From NCBI RefSeq assembly GCF_043195105.1, contig NZ_JBAFWO010000001.1: DNA of 64,000 nt. One strand, 5' to 3'. This DNA comes from NCEH01 sp002257205. GTDB taxonomy: Bacteria > Pseudomonadota > Alphaproteobacteria > Rhizobiales > Xanthobacteraceae. Of the stretch, positions 16,174 to 25,263 are shown piece by piece. The position numbers and the translations under genes are program-made. The stretch's first letter is position 1; the number at the start of each line of letters is the position of its first letter. The notes beneath the pieces are model-generated. The model was not told where the DNA came from, ran no database searches, and saw only the letters and a program-made list of their open reading frames with translations.

Positions 16174-17760
16174 TTAGTGCGCGCCCGCCGGTGCAGTGCC
16201 GCCGCCACCCTTGCCGGTCAGCAGCACCGCGGCCGCCGCGATCAGCAGCATCACGCCGATGATGGCGAAGGTGTCGCTATAGCTCATCACCAGCGCCTGG
16301 CGCTTCACCAGATTGCCGAGATAGATGATCGCCTGATGATGGGCGGTGTCCATGTCCGGGATGCCGTGCTGAATGAAGTAGTTCTGCATCACCGCAATCC
16401 GGTCGCGCACCACACCGCCGAATTGCGTCACCGACTGGCCGATGATGTTGGAATGGAACTGCTCCCGCTTGGTGACGATGGTGGCGAGCGCGGCCGTGCC
16501 CACCGCGCCGCCGAGATTGCGCAGCATGTTGAAGATGCCGGAGGCCGCCGCGCTGTCCGCCCGGGCGATATTGCGCATGGCGATGCCGCTCAGCGGCGCC
16601 AGGATCACCGCCTGACCGATGGCGCGCACGATATTGGGCCAGAACAATTGGTCGCCGGCATAATCCACGCTCATATGGGTGTTCATGAAGCAGCTGATGG
16701 CGAAGATCACCAGCCCGGCGAACACCACGAAGCGCGCATCCACCCGCTTCAGCAGCATCGGCACGAGCGGGATCAGGATCAGTTGCGGCAGGCCGACCCA
16801 GGCCATCACCGAGCCGATCTGCTCGGAATTATAGCCCTGCACCTGCCCGAGATATTGCGGCAGGATGAACACCGAGCCGTAGAGCGCGAACCCCACCATC
16901 ACGTTGGCGACCGTGCCGAGGGCGAAATTGCGGTCCGCGAGCACGCGCAAATTCACCGCCGGCTTCTTCACGTTGAACTCGATGATCAGGAACAAGGTGA
17001 GGAACACCGCCGCGACCAGGGCCGTGCGGGTGATGAAGGGCGAGCCGAACCAGTCGTTCTTATTGCCTTCCTCCAGCACGGTTTGCAGCGCCGCAAGGCC
17101 GATGGCCATGGTGCCGATGCCCAGCCAGTCGCCCTCCTTCAGCAGCGGCAGGTTCATGGGCTCGCGGTCGAGCGTGAAAAACAGCGCGGTCAGCATGGCG
17201 GCGCCGGGCACGAGGTTGATGAAGAAGATGTATTGCCAGCCGTAATTCTCGGTCAGATAGCCGCCGATGGTCGGGCCGATGGCGGGCGCGAAGGTCGCGG
17301 TGAGGGCGAACATGGCCATGCCCACCGGCTGCTGGGTCTTCGGCAGCTTGGTGAGGGTGTAGGTGAAGGCCATGGGAATCATGACGCCGCCGCAGAAGCC
17401 CTGGAAGCCGCGCAGCACGATCATCTGGCTCAAGTTGTGCGCGAACGCGCAGGCCGCCGAGAAGGTGAGGAACAGCGCCGCGTTCACCATCAGGAACAGG
17501 CGGAAGGAAAACACCCGGCTGAGATAATCGGTGAGCGGGATGACGATGATTTCGCCGATCAGATAGGCGGTTGAGATCCAGGCGCCATTATCCGCGCCGG
17601 TGCCGATGCCGCCCTCGATATTGGCGAGGGAGGAATTGGTGATCTGGATGTTCAGCACCGCCATGAAGGCGCCGAGCATGGTGCCCATCACCGCGATCCA
17701 GACGCGGGCTGAGGCTTTGTCCGGCATCGGGGCAGGGGCGAGTGTTGCGGTCTGGGACAT
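16174..17760 (-). CDS. emrB: DHA2-family drug efflux permease (EmrB-like)
   Basis: A 528-aa major facilitator of the 14-helix DHA2 group. The N-terminus (WIAVMGTMLGAFMAVLNIQI) and the motif-C region (GWRY-like GWQYIFFINLVPG) are typical of EmrB/QacA proteins. It lies in the inner membrane and should work with the HlyD-type adaptor encoded just upstream. The two form an operon controlled from the divergent TetR gene. The gap to emrA is 177 bp and contains a GC-rich hairpin (about 17871-17890), which might tune the ratio of the two products. Confidence 0.92.
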   Translation of the reverse strand: MSQTATLAPAPMPDKASARVWIAVMGTMLGAFMAVLNIQITNSSLANIEGGIGTGADNGAWISTAYLIGEIIVIPLTDYLSRVFSFRLFLMVNAALFLTFSAACAFAHNLSQMIVLRGFQGFCGGVMIPMAFTYTLTKLPKTQQPVGMAMFALTATFAPAIGPTIGGYLTENYGWQYIFFINLVPGAAMLTALFFTLDREPMNLPLLKEGDWLGIGTMAIGLAALQTVLEEGNKNDWFGSPFITRTALVAAVFLTLFLIIEFNVKKPAVNLRVLADRNFALGTVANVMVGFALYGSVFILPQYLGQVQGYNSEQIGSVMAWVGLPQLILIPLVPMLLKRVDARFVVFAGLVIFAISCFMNTHMSVDYAGDQLFWPNIVRAIGQAVILAPLSGIAMRNIARADSAAASGIFNMLRNLGGAVGTAALATIVTKREQFHSNIIGQSVTQFGGVVRDRIAVMQNYFIQHGIPDMDTAHHQAIIYLGNLVKRQALVMSYSDTFAIIGVMLLIAAAAVLLTGKGGGGTAPAGAH

Positions 17761-17937
17761 GGAAATCGTCCGGCGGCGCGGCGGGCGCGCCTTTATTCGA
17801 ATGCACGCGATCCCGCGCGCGGGTCGATGGTGCGCGGCATCGCGCGGATTGCGGTCGAAGCAGGTGCGCGGCCCCGCCCTGGGGCGGGGTCGAAAGGGCG
17901 CGCCGCGTCAGGACGCGCCAAACGTCGGGCCGGTGCC

Positions 17938-19134
17938 TCAGGAGGCGGCGGCGGTCGAGTGCTGGACCGGCTTCACGGTCACGGTGGGCACCACGGACAT
18001 GCCGGGCCGCAGCCGGCCGGCGAGCGGGTTGTCCGGGTCGATGGTGATCTTCACCGGGATGCGCTGGACGATCTTGGTGAAATTGCCGGTGGCATTGTCC
18101 GGCGGCAGAAGCGCGAACACCTGCCCGCTGGCGGGGGCGATGCTGTCCACGTGGCCGGTGATGTCCGCGCCGGGGAAGGTGTCCACCTCGATCGCCACCT
18201 TCTGGCCCTTGCGCACGTCGGTGAGCTGGGTTTCCTTGAAATTGGCGATGATATAGGCGCCTTGCAGCGGCACGAGCGCCATCAGCTGGGTGCCGGCCTG
18301 GACGAACTGGCCCACGCGCAGGCTGCGGTTGCCCACCACCCCGTCCTCGGGGGCGACGATCTTGGTATAGCTCAGGTTCAGCTGCGCCTGCTGAAGCAGG
18401 GCCTCATTGTGGGCCAGCGTCGCCTTGGCCTTGTCCAGCTGGGCATCGAGCGTGTTCACCTGCTTCTGGGAGGCGACCAGGGCGGCCGCGTCCTTCTGCA
18501 CGGTGGCCTTGGCGGCGGCGATCTTGGCGGTGGCCTGCTGGGCATTCTGCAAGCTGCCGAAGCCGGTCTTGGCCAAGGTGTTGTAGCGGGTGCTGTCCTG
18601 TTCGGCGAAGGTCTCGTTGGCCTTGTCAGTGTCGAGCGTGGCGCGCGCGCCGTCGATCACCGCCTTCTGCTGGTCGAGCAGGGCCTCGATATTGGCGATG
18701 TCGGCCCGAGCGCCGGAGACGTCGGCCTGCGCCTGGTCGAGCGCGACCTGATAGTCCCGGTCGTCGATGCGCGCCAGCACCTGGCCCTTGTGCACGGTCT
18801 CGTTGTCGCCCACCAGGACCGCGCCGATATAGCCGCCGACCTTGGGCGCCACGGTCACCACGTCCGCCTGGACATAGGCATCGTCGGTGGATTCCTGGAA
18901 CCGGCCCACGGTCCAATACTGCCAGCCGAAATAACCGCCGCCCGCCAGAACGGCGAGCAGGGCGACGCCGGCGAAGAGGCGCTTACGGGAAGAGCGCGGC
19001 GGAGCGGTGCCGGTGTCGGGATCGTCTTGCGCGACCGGCGGCGCGGGGGCAGGCCCCGCCGGCTGCGGGACGGCTTCGGCGGGCGGAACCGGGCGCTCGG
19101 CCTTCAGTTCCGAGGGATTGGTCTGGCGGGTCAT
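17938..19134 (-). CDS. emrA: HlyD/EmrA-family membrane fusion protein
   Basis: A 398-aa periplasmic adaptor. One N-terminal membrane segment (LFAGVALLAVLAGGGYFGW, about 49-67) follows a Pro/Ala-rich cytoplasmic stretch. Then come the barrel-sandwich hybrid (DDAYVQADVVTVAPKVGGYI), a long alpha-helical hairpin rich in Ala/Gln/Lys, and the second lipoyl half (IVAPEDGVVGNRSLRVGQFV). It links the EmrB pump to an outer-membrane channel. It has a GAGGAG ribosome-binding site before ATG 19134. The perfect palindrome at 19194-19209 lies in its promoter region. Confidence 0.92.
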   Translation of the reverse strand: MTRQTNPSELKAERPVPPAEAVPQPAGPAPAPPVAQDDPDTGTAPPRSSRKRLFAGVALLAVLAGGGYFGWQYWTVGRFQESTDDAYVQADVVTVAPKVGGYIGAVLVGDNETVHKGQVLARIDDRDYQVALDQAQADVSGARADIANIEALLDQQKAVIDGARATLDTDKANETFAEQDSTRYNTLAKTGFGSLQNAQQATAKIAAAKATVQKDAAALVASQKQVNTLDAQLDKAKATLAHNEALLQQAQLNLSYTKIVAPEDGVVGNRSLRVGQFVQAGTQLMALVPLQGAYIIANFKETQLTDVRKGQKVAIEVDTFPGADITGHVDSIAPASGQVFALLPPDNATGNFTKIVQRIPVKITIDPDNPLAGRLRPGMSVVPTVTVKPVQHSTAAAS

Positions 19135-19193
19135 TTGGGTTTGCTCCTCACCGCGCGATCCTCATTGGGCGGCGCGATGGTGTAACGCTTTAC

Positions 19194-19209
19194 GAAACGA
19201 ATTCGTTTC
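19194..19209. promoter_or_regulatory. Perfect 16-bp palindrome, candidate TetR operator for emrAB
   Basis: GAAACGAATTCGTTTC is a perfect palindrome in the 125-bp space between emrA and the divergent TetR gene. It is next to an AT-rich TATATA (19211-19216) that could be a -10 element. This is the usual placement for a repressor that controls both itself and the pump. Confidence 0.65.
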
Positions 19210-19259
19210 CTATATATGCCCAAAGTAATCTGGGCTTCAAGTCACGAGGAGCTGAATCT

Positions 19260-19997
19260 TTGTCGAAAGCCAGTGCCGCGCGGGCCGGGGGCGCCGAGCC
19301 GCAGCGCACCGTATCGGAACCTGCTGTCGCCTCACCGCCTGCCGCTTGTCCCGACGACAGCGCGGCGTGCAGCCGTCCCCGCGGCCGCCCCCAGGTGCGG
19401 CCCGATGCGGAAACCGCCCGCCTGGTGCTCAAGGCGGCGGAGCAATCCTTCGCCGAGCGCGGCTATGCCGATACCACCATCGACGAGGTGGCCAAGGCCG
19501 CCGGGGTGGCGAAGAAAACCGTCTATCGCCTGTTCGGTGGCAAGGCGGATCTGCTCGGCGGCATCATCCGCGCGCGGGCCGATACCTTCACCATGAGCAT
19601 CAAGGCCGAGACCGACGATATTCCCATCGCCCAGGCCCTGTTCGAGATCCTGGAGGAATTCACCCGCCTGGTGCTCTCGCCGGAAGCCATCGCGCAGAAC
19701 CGCCTGAGCATGGCGGAAGCGCTGCGCTTTCCCGAGGTCGCCGCCGCCTTCTACGAGCATGGTCGCCTGCACACCACGAAAGCGCTGGCCGACTGGCTGG
19801 CGCACCAGAGTGCGCGCGGGCTGATCGCCCTCGACGATCCCTTCACCGCCGCCAGCATTCTCCTGAGCATGGCGGCCGACGAGCCGCTGCGCCGCACCAG
19901 CCTCGGCATCGCCGCGCCGGTGTTCGACACCAAGAGCCGCAAGCGCATCGCCACCTGCGTGTCCCTGTTTCTCGACGGCTGCCGCACGCCGGGCTGA
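19260..19997 (+). CDS. TetR-family regulator of the emrAB-like operon
   Basis: A 245-residue repressor with a Pro/Ala-rich N-terminal tail of about 40 residues. The TetR helix-turn-helix follows (LVLKAAEQSFAERGYADTTI, then EVAKAAGVAKKTVYRLF, about 56-92), with an AefR-like C-terminal ligand domain. The start is the rare TTG at 19260, supported by AGGAG 8 nt upstream; no ATG or GTG is available before the DNA-binding domain. It is divergent from emrA and presumably represses the pump until a toxic ligand binds. Confidence 0.87.
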   Translation: MSKASAARAGGAEPQRTVSEPAVASPPAACPDDSAACSRPRGRPQVRPDAETARLVLKAAEQSFAERGYADTTIDEVAKAAGVAKKTVYRLFGGKADLLGGIIRARADTFTMSIKAETDDIPIAQALFEILEEFTRLVLSPEAIAQNRLSMAEALRFPEVAAAFYEHGRLHTTKALADWLAHQSARGLIALDDPFTAASILLSMAADEPLRRTSLGIAAPVFDTKSRKRIATCVSLFLDGCRTPG

Positions 19998-20108
19998 ACC
20001 CGCCCCGGCGGCGCGCATTCCCCTGGACGCCGGCGCTCCCGTAGCGGAAAGTTCGCAGCGTCCACCGGCTGCGCCGGCGCGGCACGGCGCCTGTTGGGGG
20101 CGGGCAAA

Positions 20109-21053
20109 ATGGATTTCTCAATTCTGCGCGCCTTCGCCATGGTGCTGCGCACCTGGCCGTTCCTGCTGCTGCGCCTCGCCCTCTCGGCGATGGTCATGGT
20201 CTCCTATGCGTTTGGTATCGGCACCGGGGCGGGTCTCGGCTGGGGCATCGGCGGGCTCTGGCCGCCGGACGGGGAGGCCATTGGGGCGCTGATCGGCGCG
20301 TTCGCCGGCTTCTGCTCCATCGCGCTCGTCTGGGTGTGGCTGCGGGTCTATCTCGTTTATCTGCTGAAGGGTGGGCATGTGGCTGCCCTGGTGGCGGCCC
20401 TGGATGGCGCGCCGCTGCCGCGCGGCTTCGGCCAGATTGGCTTCGCCTTGCGGGTGGTGCGGGCGCGCTTCCTGGAGATCAACGCCTTGTTCGTGCTGGA
20501 CCAGCTGATCAAGGGAGCTGTGGGCGCGGTAACCGCCTTGGTCGGCGTCATCACCAATGTGTCGGGCCTGCCGGGGCTCGGCGCCCTGGCGAATGTCCTC
20601 AATGGGGTGATCCGCATGTCCACCCTGTTCGTGGATGAGCTGATCCTCGCCTACAATCTGCGCATCGTCTCCGCCGATCCCTGGTCGACGGCCCAGGACG
20701 CGCTGGTGCTTTATGCGCAGAATGCCTGGACGGTGCTGCGCAACGCGCTGGTGCTGACGGTGCTGATGAGCCTGTTCGCGCTCGGCGTTTTCGTGCTGCT
20801 GCTGGCGCCGGCCGGCGCATTGGTGCTGCTGGTGCCGGGCGCGGTCTCAACCGGCACGGCGGCGGTTGCGCTGGTGGGGGCGCTGGCCTTGACCCATGCG
20901 CTGTGGGAGCCGTTCTGCATCGCCTGCTTGATGCAGGTCTATTTCGGCGCCATCGCCGGCCAGCGGCCGGACCCGGACTGGCGCGCCCGGCTCGATGGGG
21001 CTTCGGCGAAATTCGCCGCGCTCGGGCGCCGCGCGGTGGATGCGGCTGCATAA
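20109..21053 (+). CDS. Integral membrane protein, unknown function
   Basis: A 314-residue, strongly hydrophobic protein with about six to eight membrane segments, including LLRLALSAMVMVSYAFGIG, IGAFAGFCSIALVWVWLRVY, FVLLLAPAGALVLLVPG and the last AVALVGALALTHALW. No catalytic motif or known family is recognised. ATG 20109 gives MDFSILRAFAMVLRTWPF and is preferred to the upstream frame start at 20094. It lies alone between the TetR gene and the deacetylase-family gene, both on the same strand. Confidence 0.75.
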   Translation: MDFSILRAFAMVLRTWPFLLLRLALSAMVMVSYAFGIGTGAGLGWGIGGLWPPDGEAIGALIGAFAGFCSIALVWVWLRVYLVYLLKGGHVAALVAALDGAPLPRGFGQIGFALRVVRARFLEINALFVLDQLIKGAVGAVTALVGVITNVSGLPGLGALANVLNGVIRMSTLFVDELILAYNLRIVSADPWSTAQDALVLYAQNAWTVLRNALVLTVLMSLFALGVFVLLLAPAGALVLLVPGAVSTGTAAVALVGALALTHALWEPFCIACLMQVYFGAIAGQRPDPDWRARLDGASAKFAALGRRAVDAAA

Positions 21054-21147
21054 GGCGCAATTACAACCCTTGAGCCACCTCAAAATGATTCCGTGGTTCG
21101 GTGAATATGGTATGGCAGGGAAGAAACAATCCTGGACCTGACGCCAA

Positions 21148-22077
21148 ATGTCCACGCTGCTGATTACGCATCCCGCCGGCCTCGACCATGTCACGCCCCC
21201 CGGGCACCCTGAACGCGTGGACCGCCTGAAGGTTCTGGACCGCATTTTCGAGCAGGAAAAATTCGCCACTTTGCTGCGGGAGCTCGCGCCGCGCGGCGCG
21301 CGCGAGGACATCATCCGCGTGCATCCCGAGGATTTCGTGGACGGCCTTGCCGCCGCCTCGCCCGAGAGCGGTCTGGTGCGCCTCGATTCCGATACGGTGA
21401 TGGCGCCGGGCAGCTGGGAAGCGGTGCTGCGCGCCGTCGGCGGCGCCTGCTATGCGGTGGACGAGGTGATGGACCGCAAGGTGGACAACGCCTTCGTCGC
21501 CATGCGCCCGCCCGGCCACCATTGCGAGACCCGCCGCCCCATGGGCTTCTGCCTGCTCAACCAGGTGGCCATCGCCGCCCGCCACGCCCAGGCCAAATAC
21601 GGCCTGAAGCGGGTCGCCATCGTCGATTTCGACGTGCATCACGGCAATGGCTCGCAGGAGATTTTCTGGGGCGACGACAGCGTGATGTACTGCTCCACCC
21701 ACGAGATGCCGCTCTATCCCGGCTCCGGCGCGGTGAGCGAGACCGGGGCCGCCAACACCATCGTCAACGCGCCCCTGCGCTCGGGCGACGATGGGGTGAA
21801 GTTCAAGGAAGCGATGGAGACGCGCATCTTGCCGCGGCTCAACAATTTCGCCCCCGAGCTGATCCTGATCTCCGCCGGGTTCGACGCCCATGTGCGCGAC
21901 CCGCTGGCCTCGCTGCGCCTCGTGGATACCGATTTCGGCTGGATCACCAAGCGCTTGATGGAGATTGCCGACAAGCGCGCCGGCGGCCGGCTGGTCTCGG
22001 TGCTGGAGGGCGGCTACGATCTGGAGGGCCTCGCCAGCTCCGCCGCCGCCCATGTCACGGCCTTGATGCACGGGTAA
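21148..22077 (+). CDS. Histone-deacetylase-family amidohydrolase
   Basis: A 309-aa zinc-dependent deacetylase of the arginase/HDAC fold. The signatures are HPERVDRLKVL at the N-terminus, AMRPPGHHCE (active-site His-His), VDFDVHHGNGSQEIF (metal Asp/His) and the late SAGFDAHVRDPL (metal Asp), followed by LEGGYDLEGLA. Bacterial members act on acetylated small molecules such as polyamines, or on proteins such as acetyl-CoA synthetase. An acs gene lies 26 kb away, but no direct link is visible. The start at 21148 follows an AT-rich leader and has only a weak ribosome-binding site. Confidence 0.9.
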   Translation: MSTLLITHPAGLDHVTPPGHPERVDRLKVLDRIFEQEKFATLLRELAPRGAREDIIRVHPEDFVDGLAAASPESGLVRLDSDTVMAPGSWEAVLRAVGGACYAVDEVMDRKVDNAFVAMRPPGHHCETRRPMGFCLLNQVAIAARHAQAKYGLKRVAIVDFDVHHGNGSQEIFWGDDSVMYCSTHEMPLYPGSGAVSETGAANTIVNAPLRSGDDGVKFKEAMETRILPRLNNFAPELILISAGFDAHVRDPLASLRLVDTDFGWITKRLMEIADKRAGGRLVSVLEGGYDLEGLASSAAAHVTALMHG

Positions 22078-22134
22078 GGGCGCGGCGCGATATCTCGCGC
22101 CCTTCGCCCGCGCCTTTCGCCCTGCGTGCTCGCC

Positions 22135-22833
22135 TTAGCGCCGCTCGCCGCTCGGCAGATAGGGCTGGAGCACGTGCGCGAGCTTGGAGGGCGTGAGCGA
22201 TTGCAGCCACACCTTCCCCGGCCCGGTCAGTTCGGCGAGGAACAGCCCGTCGCCGCCGAACAGCATATTGCGCACGCCGCGGATGGTGGTGATCTCGAAG
22301 CCCACGCCTTCCTCGAACATGCCCACATGGCCGGGATGCACCAGCAATTGCTGGCCCGCTTCCAGTGTATAGGCGACGATCTCCCCGCCCAGCTCCACGA
22401 AGGCCGCGCCCTGCCCGGTGAGGCGTTGCAGGATGAAGCCGTCGCCGCCGAAGATGCCGGCACCAAGCGATTGCTGGAATCCCATGGCGAGCTCCAGCCC
22501 CTGCGCGCCGGCCAGGAAGCCGTGGCGGTGGATGAGGAAGCCGCGCCCCGGCGCCACATGGATCTCGACGATATTTCCCGGAACGGTGGCGGCGAAGGCT
22601 ACGAGCGCATCGCCGCCCTGGGCGGTGAATTCGGTCATGAACAGGCCGCCGCCGGAGATCGCCCGCCCGATCGCCCCGAACAGGCCCGACGCGCCGCCGG
22701 AAGCCGTGGTGGTGTGAAGGGCGACGTTTGAGGTCATCCAGGACAAACGATCGGTTTCGGCGAGCAGGGTTTCGCCCGCGGAAAGGGTGACCTGGAGAAC
22801 GGGAAGGGTGGAGCCGGTGATTTCCGTCCGCAT
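22135..22833 (-). CDS. AIM24/TIGR00266-family protein
   Basis: A 232-residue protein of repeated Gly-rich beta strands, typical of the AIM24 family: ETLLAETDRLSWMTSNVALHT, GGGLFMTEFTAQGG, GRGFLIHRHGFLAG, then the duplicated-looking half GAGIFGGDGFILQRLTGQG and NMLFGGDGLFLAELTGPG. The biochemical role is unknown. ATG 22833 (MRTEITGSTLPVLQV) is preferred over an upstream frame start at 22881 because it matches the family start. It is divergent from the first protease-like gene. Confidence 0.85.
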   Translation of the reverse strand: MRTEITGSTLPVLQVTLSAGETLLAETDRLSWMTSNVALHTTTASGGASGLFGAIGRAISGGGLFMTEFTAQGGDALVAFAATVPGNIVEIHVAPGRGFLIHRHGFLAGAQGLELAMGFQQSLGAGIFGGDGFILQRLTGQGAAFVELGGEIVAYTLEAGQQLLVHPGHVGMFEEGVGFEITTIRGVRNMLFGGDGLFLAELTGPGKVWLQSLTPSKLAHVLQPYLPSGERR

Positions 22834-23002
22834 GTGTCTGCTCCGAAGCCGCTGCTTGATCGTGCCCGCAGAAAGAGGCAAGTCTGCGTGCGAGGCAAGT
22901 GTTCCAGCGTGTGGAAAATTGTCTTCTTCCAGTTACCCCGACACCGCTGCATGGGTGGTTGGCCGCAGTCGCTGGCCTGAAAGGTGCCGAGGAGCTTCGC
23001 CG

Positions 23003-24148
23003 ATGGGGTGCCGGTCTTCCGTTTTGTCCCCGCGCCTGCGCGGCATAGGTCGCTTCGGGGCGAGCCGTTTCGGGACGCGCCGCTTCGCCGTGCTGGCCCT
23101 GCTTGCGGGCCTTACCGCACCAACCGGGGCCCGCGCCGCCGAGGCGCCGGACCTTGCGGCCTATACCACGGCCACCTTCCTGCCCTATCTGGACGCGCCG
23201 CTCTCCGGCGCCGCGATGACGCGCCCGCCGTCCCTCGGCCTCTCGTTCGGCGGGCGGACGGTGCGGGCGGTGATGGATACCGGCTCCACCGGCATCGTGG
23301 TGGCGGCGCGCGCCATTCCCAATCTCGCGCGCCTGCCCAGCCTCGGGCCGGGGCAGCTGACCTATACCAGCTCGGGCCGCATCATGAAGGGCACCTGGGT
23401 CGTGACGCCGGTACAGATTTCCGGGACGCAGGGCGCGCAGGTGACGACGCGTCCCCTCGCCGTGCTGGCGGTGACGCGGGTGGAGTGCCTGAAGAGCGCG
23501 CGCAATTGCCGTCCGCGGCAAGATCCGCGCGGCATCGCCATGCTGGGCATCGGCTTCGCCCGCCAGGGCGATCATCAGGCGCAGAGCACGCCCGACCGCA
23601 ATCCGTTTCTCGCCGTGGAGGGCATGGGGGATGGCGAAAAGCCCGGCGCGGTGCGGCGCGGCTATGTGGTGACGAAACGCGGCGTGCAGGTGGGGCTGAC
23701 CGGGGAGAATGCGGCCGGCTTCGCCTTCACCAAGCTTGTCCGCAGCACCGAATTCCCTGATTGGGCTGCGGCGCCCGCCTGCCTGTCGCTGAACGGGCGC
23801 ATGCCCGATGCGTGCGGCACGGCGCTGGTGGATACCGGCGTTTCCACCATGTATGTCTCGCTTCCCCCCGCCCAGCTGCAAGGGCAGGTGACGCGCGATG
23901 CGCGAAGAAAGCCCGGCCTGCCGGCGGGCGCCACGCTCTCCGTGAAGCTGGGCGCGGACGCCGCGGGGGCGGCCTATAGCTTCGCGGTGGGCGATGCGGC
24001 GAACCCGCTCGCACCGCTGAGCGTGGTGCTGGTGCCGCGCGGCGAGCGCACCTTCGTCAACACCAGCCTGCGCTTTCTCAACGGCTTCGACTATCTGTAC
24101 GACGCCGACGGCGGCTATGTGGGCTACCGGGCGCGGCAAGCCCGGTGA
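23003..24148 (+). CDS. Exported two-DTG aspartic-protease-like protein, copy 1
   Basis: A 381-residue protein with an N-terminal signal (basic RLRGIGRFGASRFGTRRF, then AVLALLAGLTAPTGARA). It carries two aspartic-protease active-site-like triads in one chain: DTGST at 92-96 and DTGVST at 277-282, as in bilobed pepsin-like enzymes. Cysteines at about 162, 169, 260 and 271 could form disulfides in the periplasm. I do not recognise a named family and the activity is unproven. GAGGAG precedes ATG 23003. Its stop codon overlaps the start of the next gene, a clear paralogue, in a TGATG junction. Confidence 0.72.
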   Translation: MGCRSSVLSPRLRGIGRFGASRFGTRRFAVLALLAGLTAPTGARAAEAPDLAAYTTATFLPYLDAPLSGAAMTRPPSLGLSFGGRTVRAVMDTGSTGIVVAARAIPNLARLPSLGPGQLTYTSSGRIMKGTWVVTPVQISGTQGAQVTTRPLAVLAVTRVECLKSARNCRPRQDPRGIAMLGIGFARQGDHQAQSTPDRNPFLAVEGMGDGEKPGAVRRGYVVTKRGVQVGLTGENAAGFAFTKLVRSTEFPDWAAAPACLSLNGRMPDACGTALVDTGVSTMYVSLPPAQLQGQVTRDARRKPGLPAGATLSVKLGADAAGAAYSFAVGDAANPLAPLSVVLVPRGERTFVNTSLRFLNGFDYLYDADGGYVGYRARQAR

Positions 24149-25254
24149 TGGCGCTGCGCGCAAAGCCACGTGCCACGCGCGCCGCACCGGCACTGTTCCT
24201 CGCTCTATTTTTGGCTCTATTTCTGGCACAGTCCTTCCATGCCCGTGCGGAAACGCCGGATTATGCCGGCTTCGGCGGCGCGGTTTTCTTGCCCTATCTG
24301 AATGCGCCGCCGCCGGGCCAGCCGATCACCCGGCGCCCGAGGCTTGGTGTGTCGTTCGGTGGCGAGACGCGGGCCGCGCTGCTCGACACCGGGTCGACCA
24401 GCGTCGTCGTTTCGGCGCGCCTCATTCCCAATGTCAGCGCCCTGCCGCAATTGGGGGCGGGCGAACTGGTCTATTCCGGATCGGGCCGGATCGCGCGCGG
24501 CACATGGGTGATGAGCCCGGTGACTCTTTCCGGGGCGGGCGGCGCCAAGATCACCACGCGGCCGCTGCCGGTTCTCGCGGTGAGCGACCTTGGGTGCCTG
24601 CCGAAGGCCCGCTTCTGCCGGCCGCGCCGCCACCCGCGCGACGTGGCCGTGATCGGCGTCGGCTTCGCGCGCGAGCACGATCACCAGAGCTTCGGGACGC
24701 CGGATCACAACCCTTTCCTCGCCTTGCCCGGAATGGGCGAGCCGGGCCGGCTTGGGGCCGTGCGGCGCGGCTATGTGGTGCGGCGGGACGGGGTTCTCGT
24801 GGGGCTGGACGCGGCCAATGCCGCCGGGTTCAGCTTTGTGAAACTGGAAAAGGACCCCCTTTATCCGGACTGGGCGGCGGTGCCGGCTTGCATCTCGATC
24901 GCTGGGCGACTGCCGCCCGCCTGCGGGACCCTGCTGATGGATACCGGGGCCGGTAAAATGTATCTGCGCCTGCCGACGCTCCAGCGCGAGGGGGTCTCCG
25001 CGGCGGGCAAGAGTCCGGTGCTGGCTGCAGGAACATCGGTCGACGTCACGGTGTCGGGCGCGCCAGGGATTTCCTACGCCTTCTCCGTGGGCGCGCCGGC
25101 AAATCCCCTCGTGCCGGACGGGGCGATCCTTGCCGGCGATGCGGCAAACCCGAAGCCGTTCGTGAACACCTCGTTCCATATGCTCAACGGCTTCGATTAC
25201 CTGTACGACGCCGATGGCGGGTTTGCCGGCTTTCGGGCGCGGCAAGGCCGGTGA
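24148..25254 (+). CDS. Exported two-DTG aspartic-protease-like protein, copy 2
   Basis: A 368-residue paralogue of the preceding protein, similar along its whole length (for example CGTLLMDTGAGKMYLRLP against CGTALVDTGVSTMYVSLP, and NTSFHMLNGFDYLYDADGG). It has its own signal peptide (APALFLALFLALFLAQSFHA). DTG triads lie at 80-82 and 265-267; the second is DTGAGK, so the usual S/T after DTG is Ala in this copy and Val in copy 1. The start ATG 24148 overlaps the previous stop by one base, indicating translational coupling. The pair probably arose by tandem duplication. Confidence 0.72.
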   Translation: MALRAKPRATRAAPALFLALFLALFLAQSFHARAETPDYAGFGGAVFLPYLNAPPPGQPITRRPRLGVSFGGETRAALLDTGSTSVVVSARLIPNVSALPQLGAGELVYSGSGRIARGTWVMSPVTLSGAGGAKITTRPLPVLAVSDLGCLPKARFCRPRRHPRDVAVIGVGFAREHDHQSFGTPDHNPFLALPGMGEPGRLGAVRRGYVVRRDGVLVGLDAANAAGFSFVKLEKDPLYPDWAAVPACISIAGRLPPACGTLLMDTGAGKMYLRLPTLQREGVSAAGKSPVLAAGTSVDVTVSGAPGISYAFSVGAPANPLVPDGAILAGDAANPKPFVNTSFHMLNGFDYLYDADGGFAGFRARQGR

Positions 25255-25263
25255 GGCGCCCGC

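Noticed and set aside
17860..17892. GC-rich hairpin between emrA and emrB as a terminator
   Set aside because: The stem GGCCCCGCC/GGCGGGG has no T-run on either strand. It may affect the mRNA but I would not call it a terminator.
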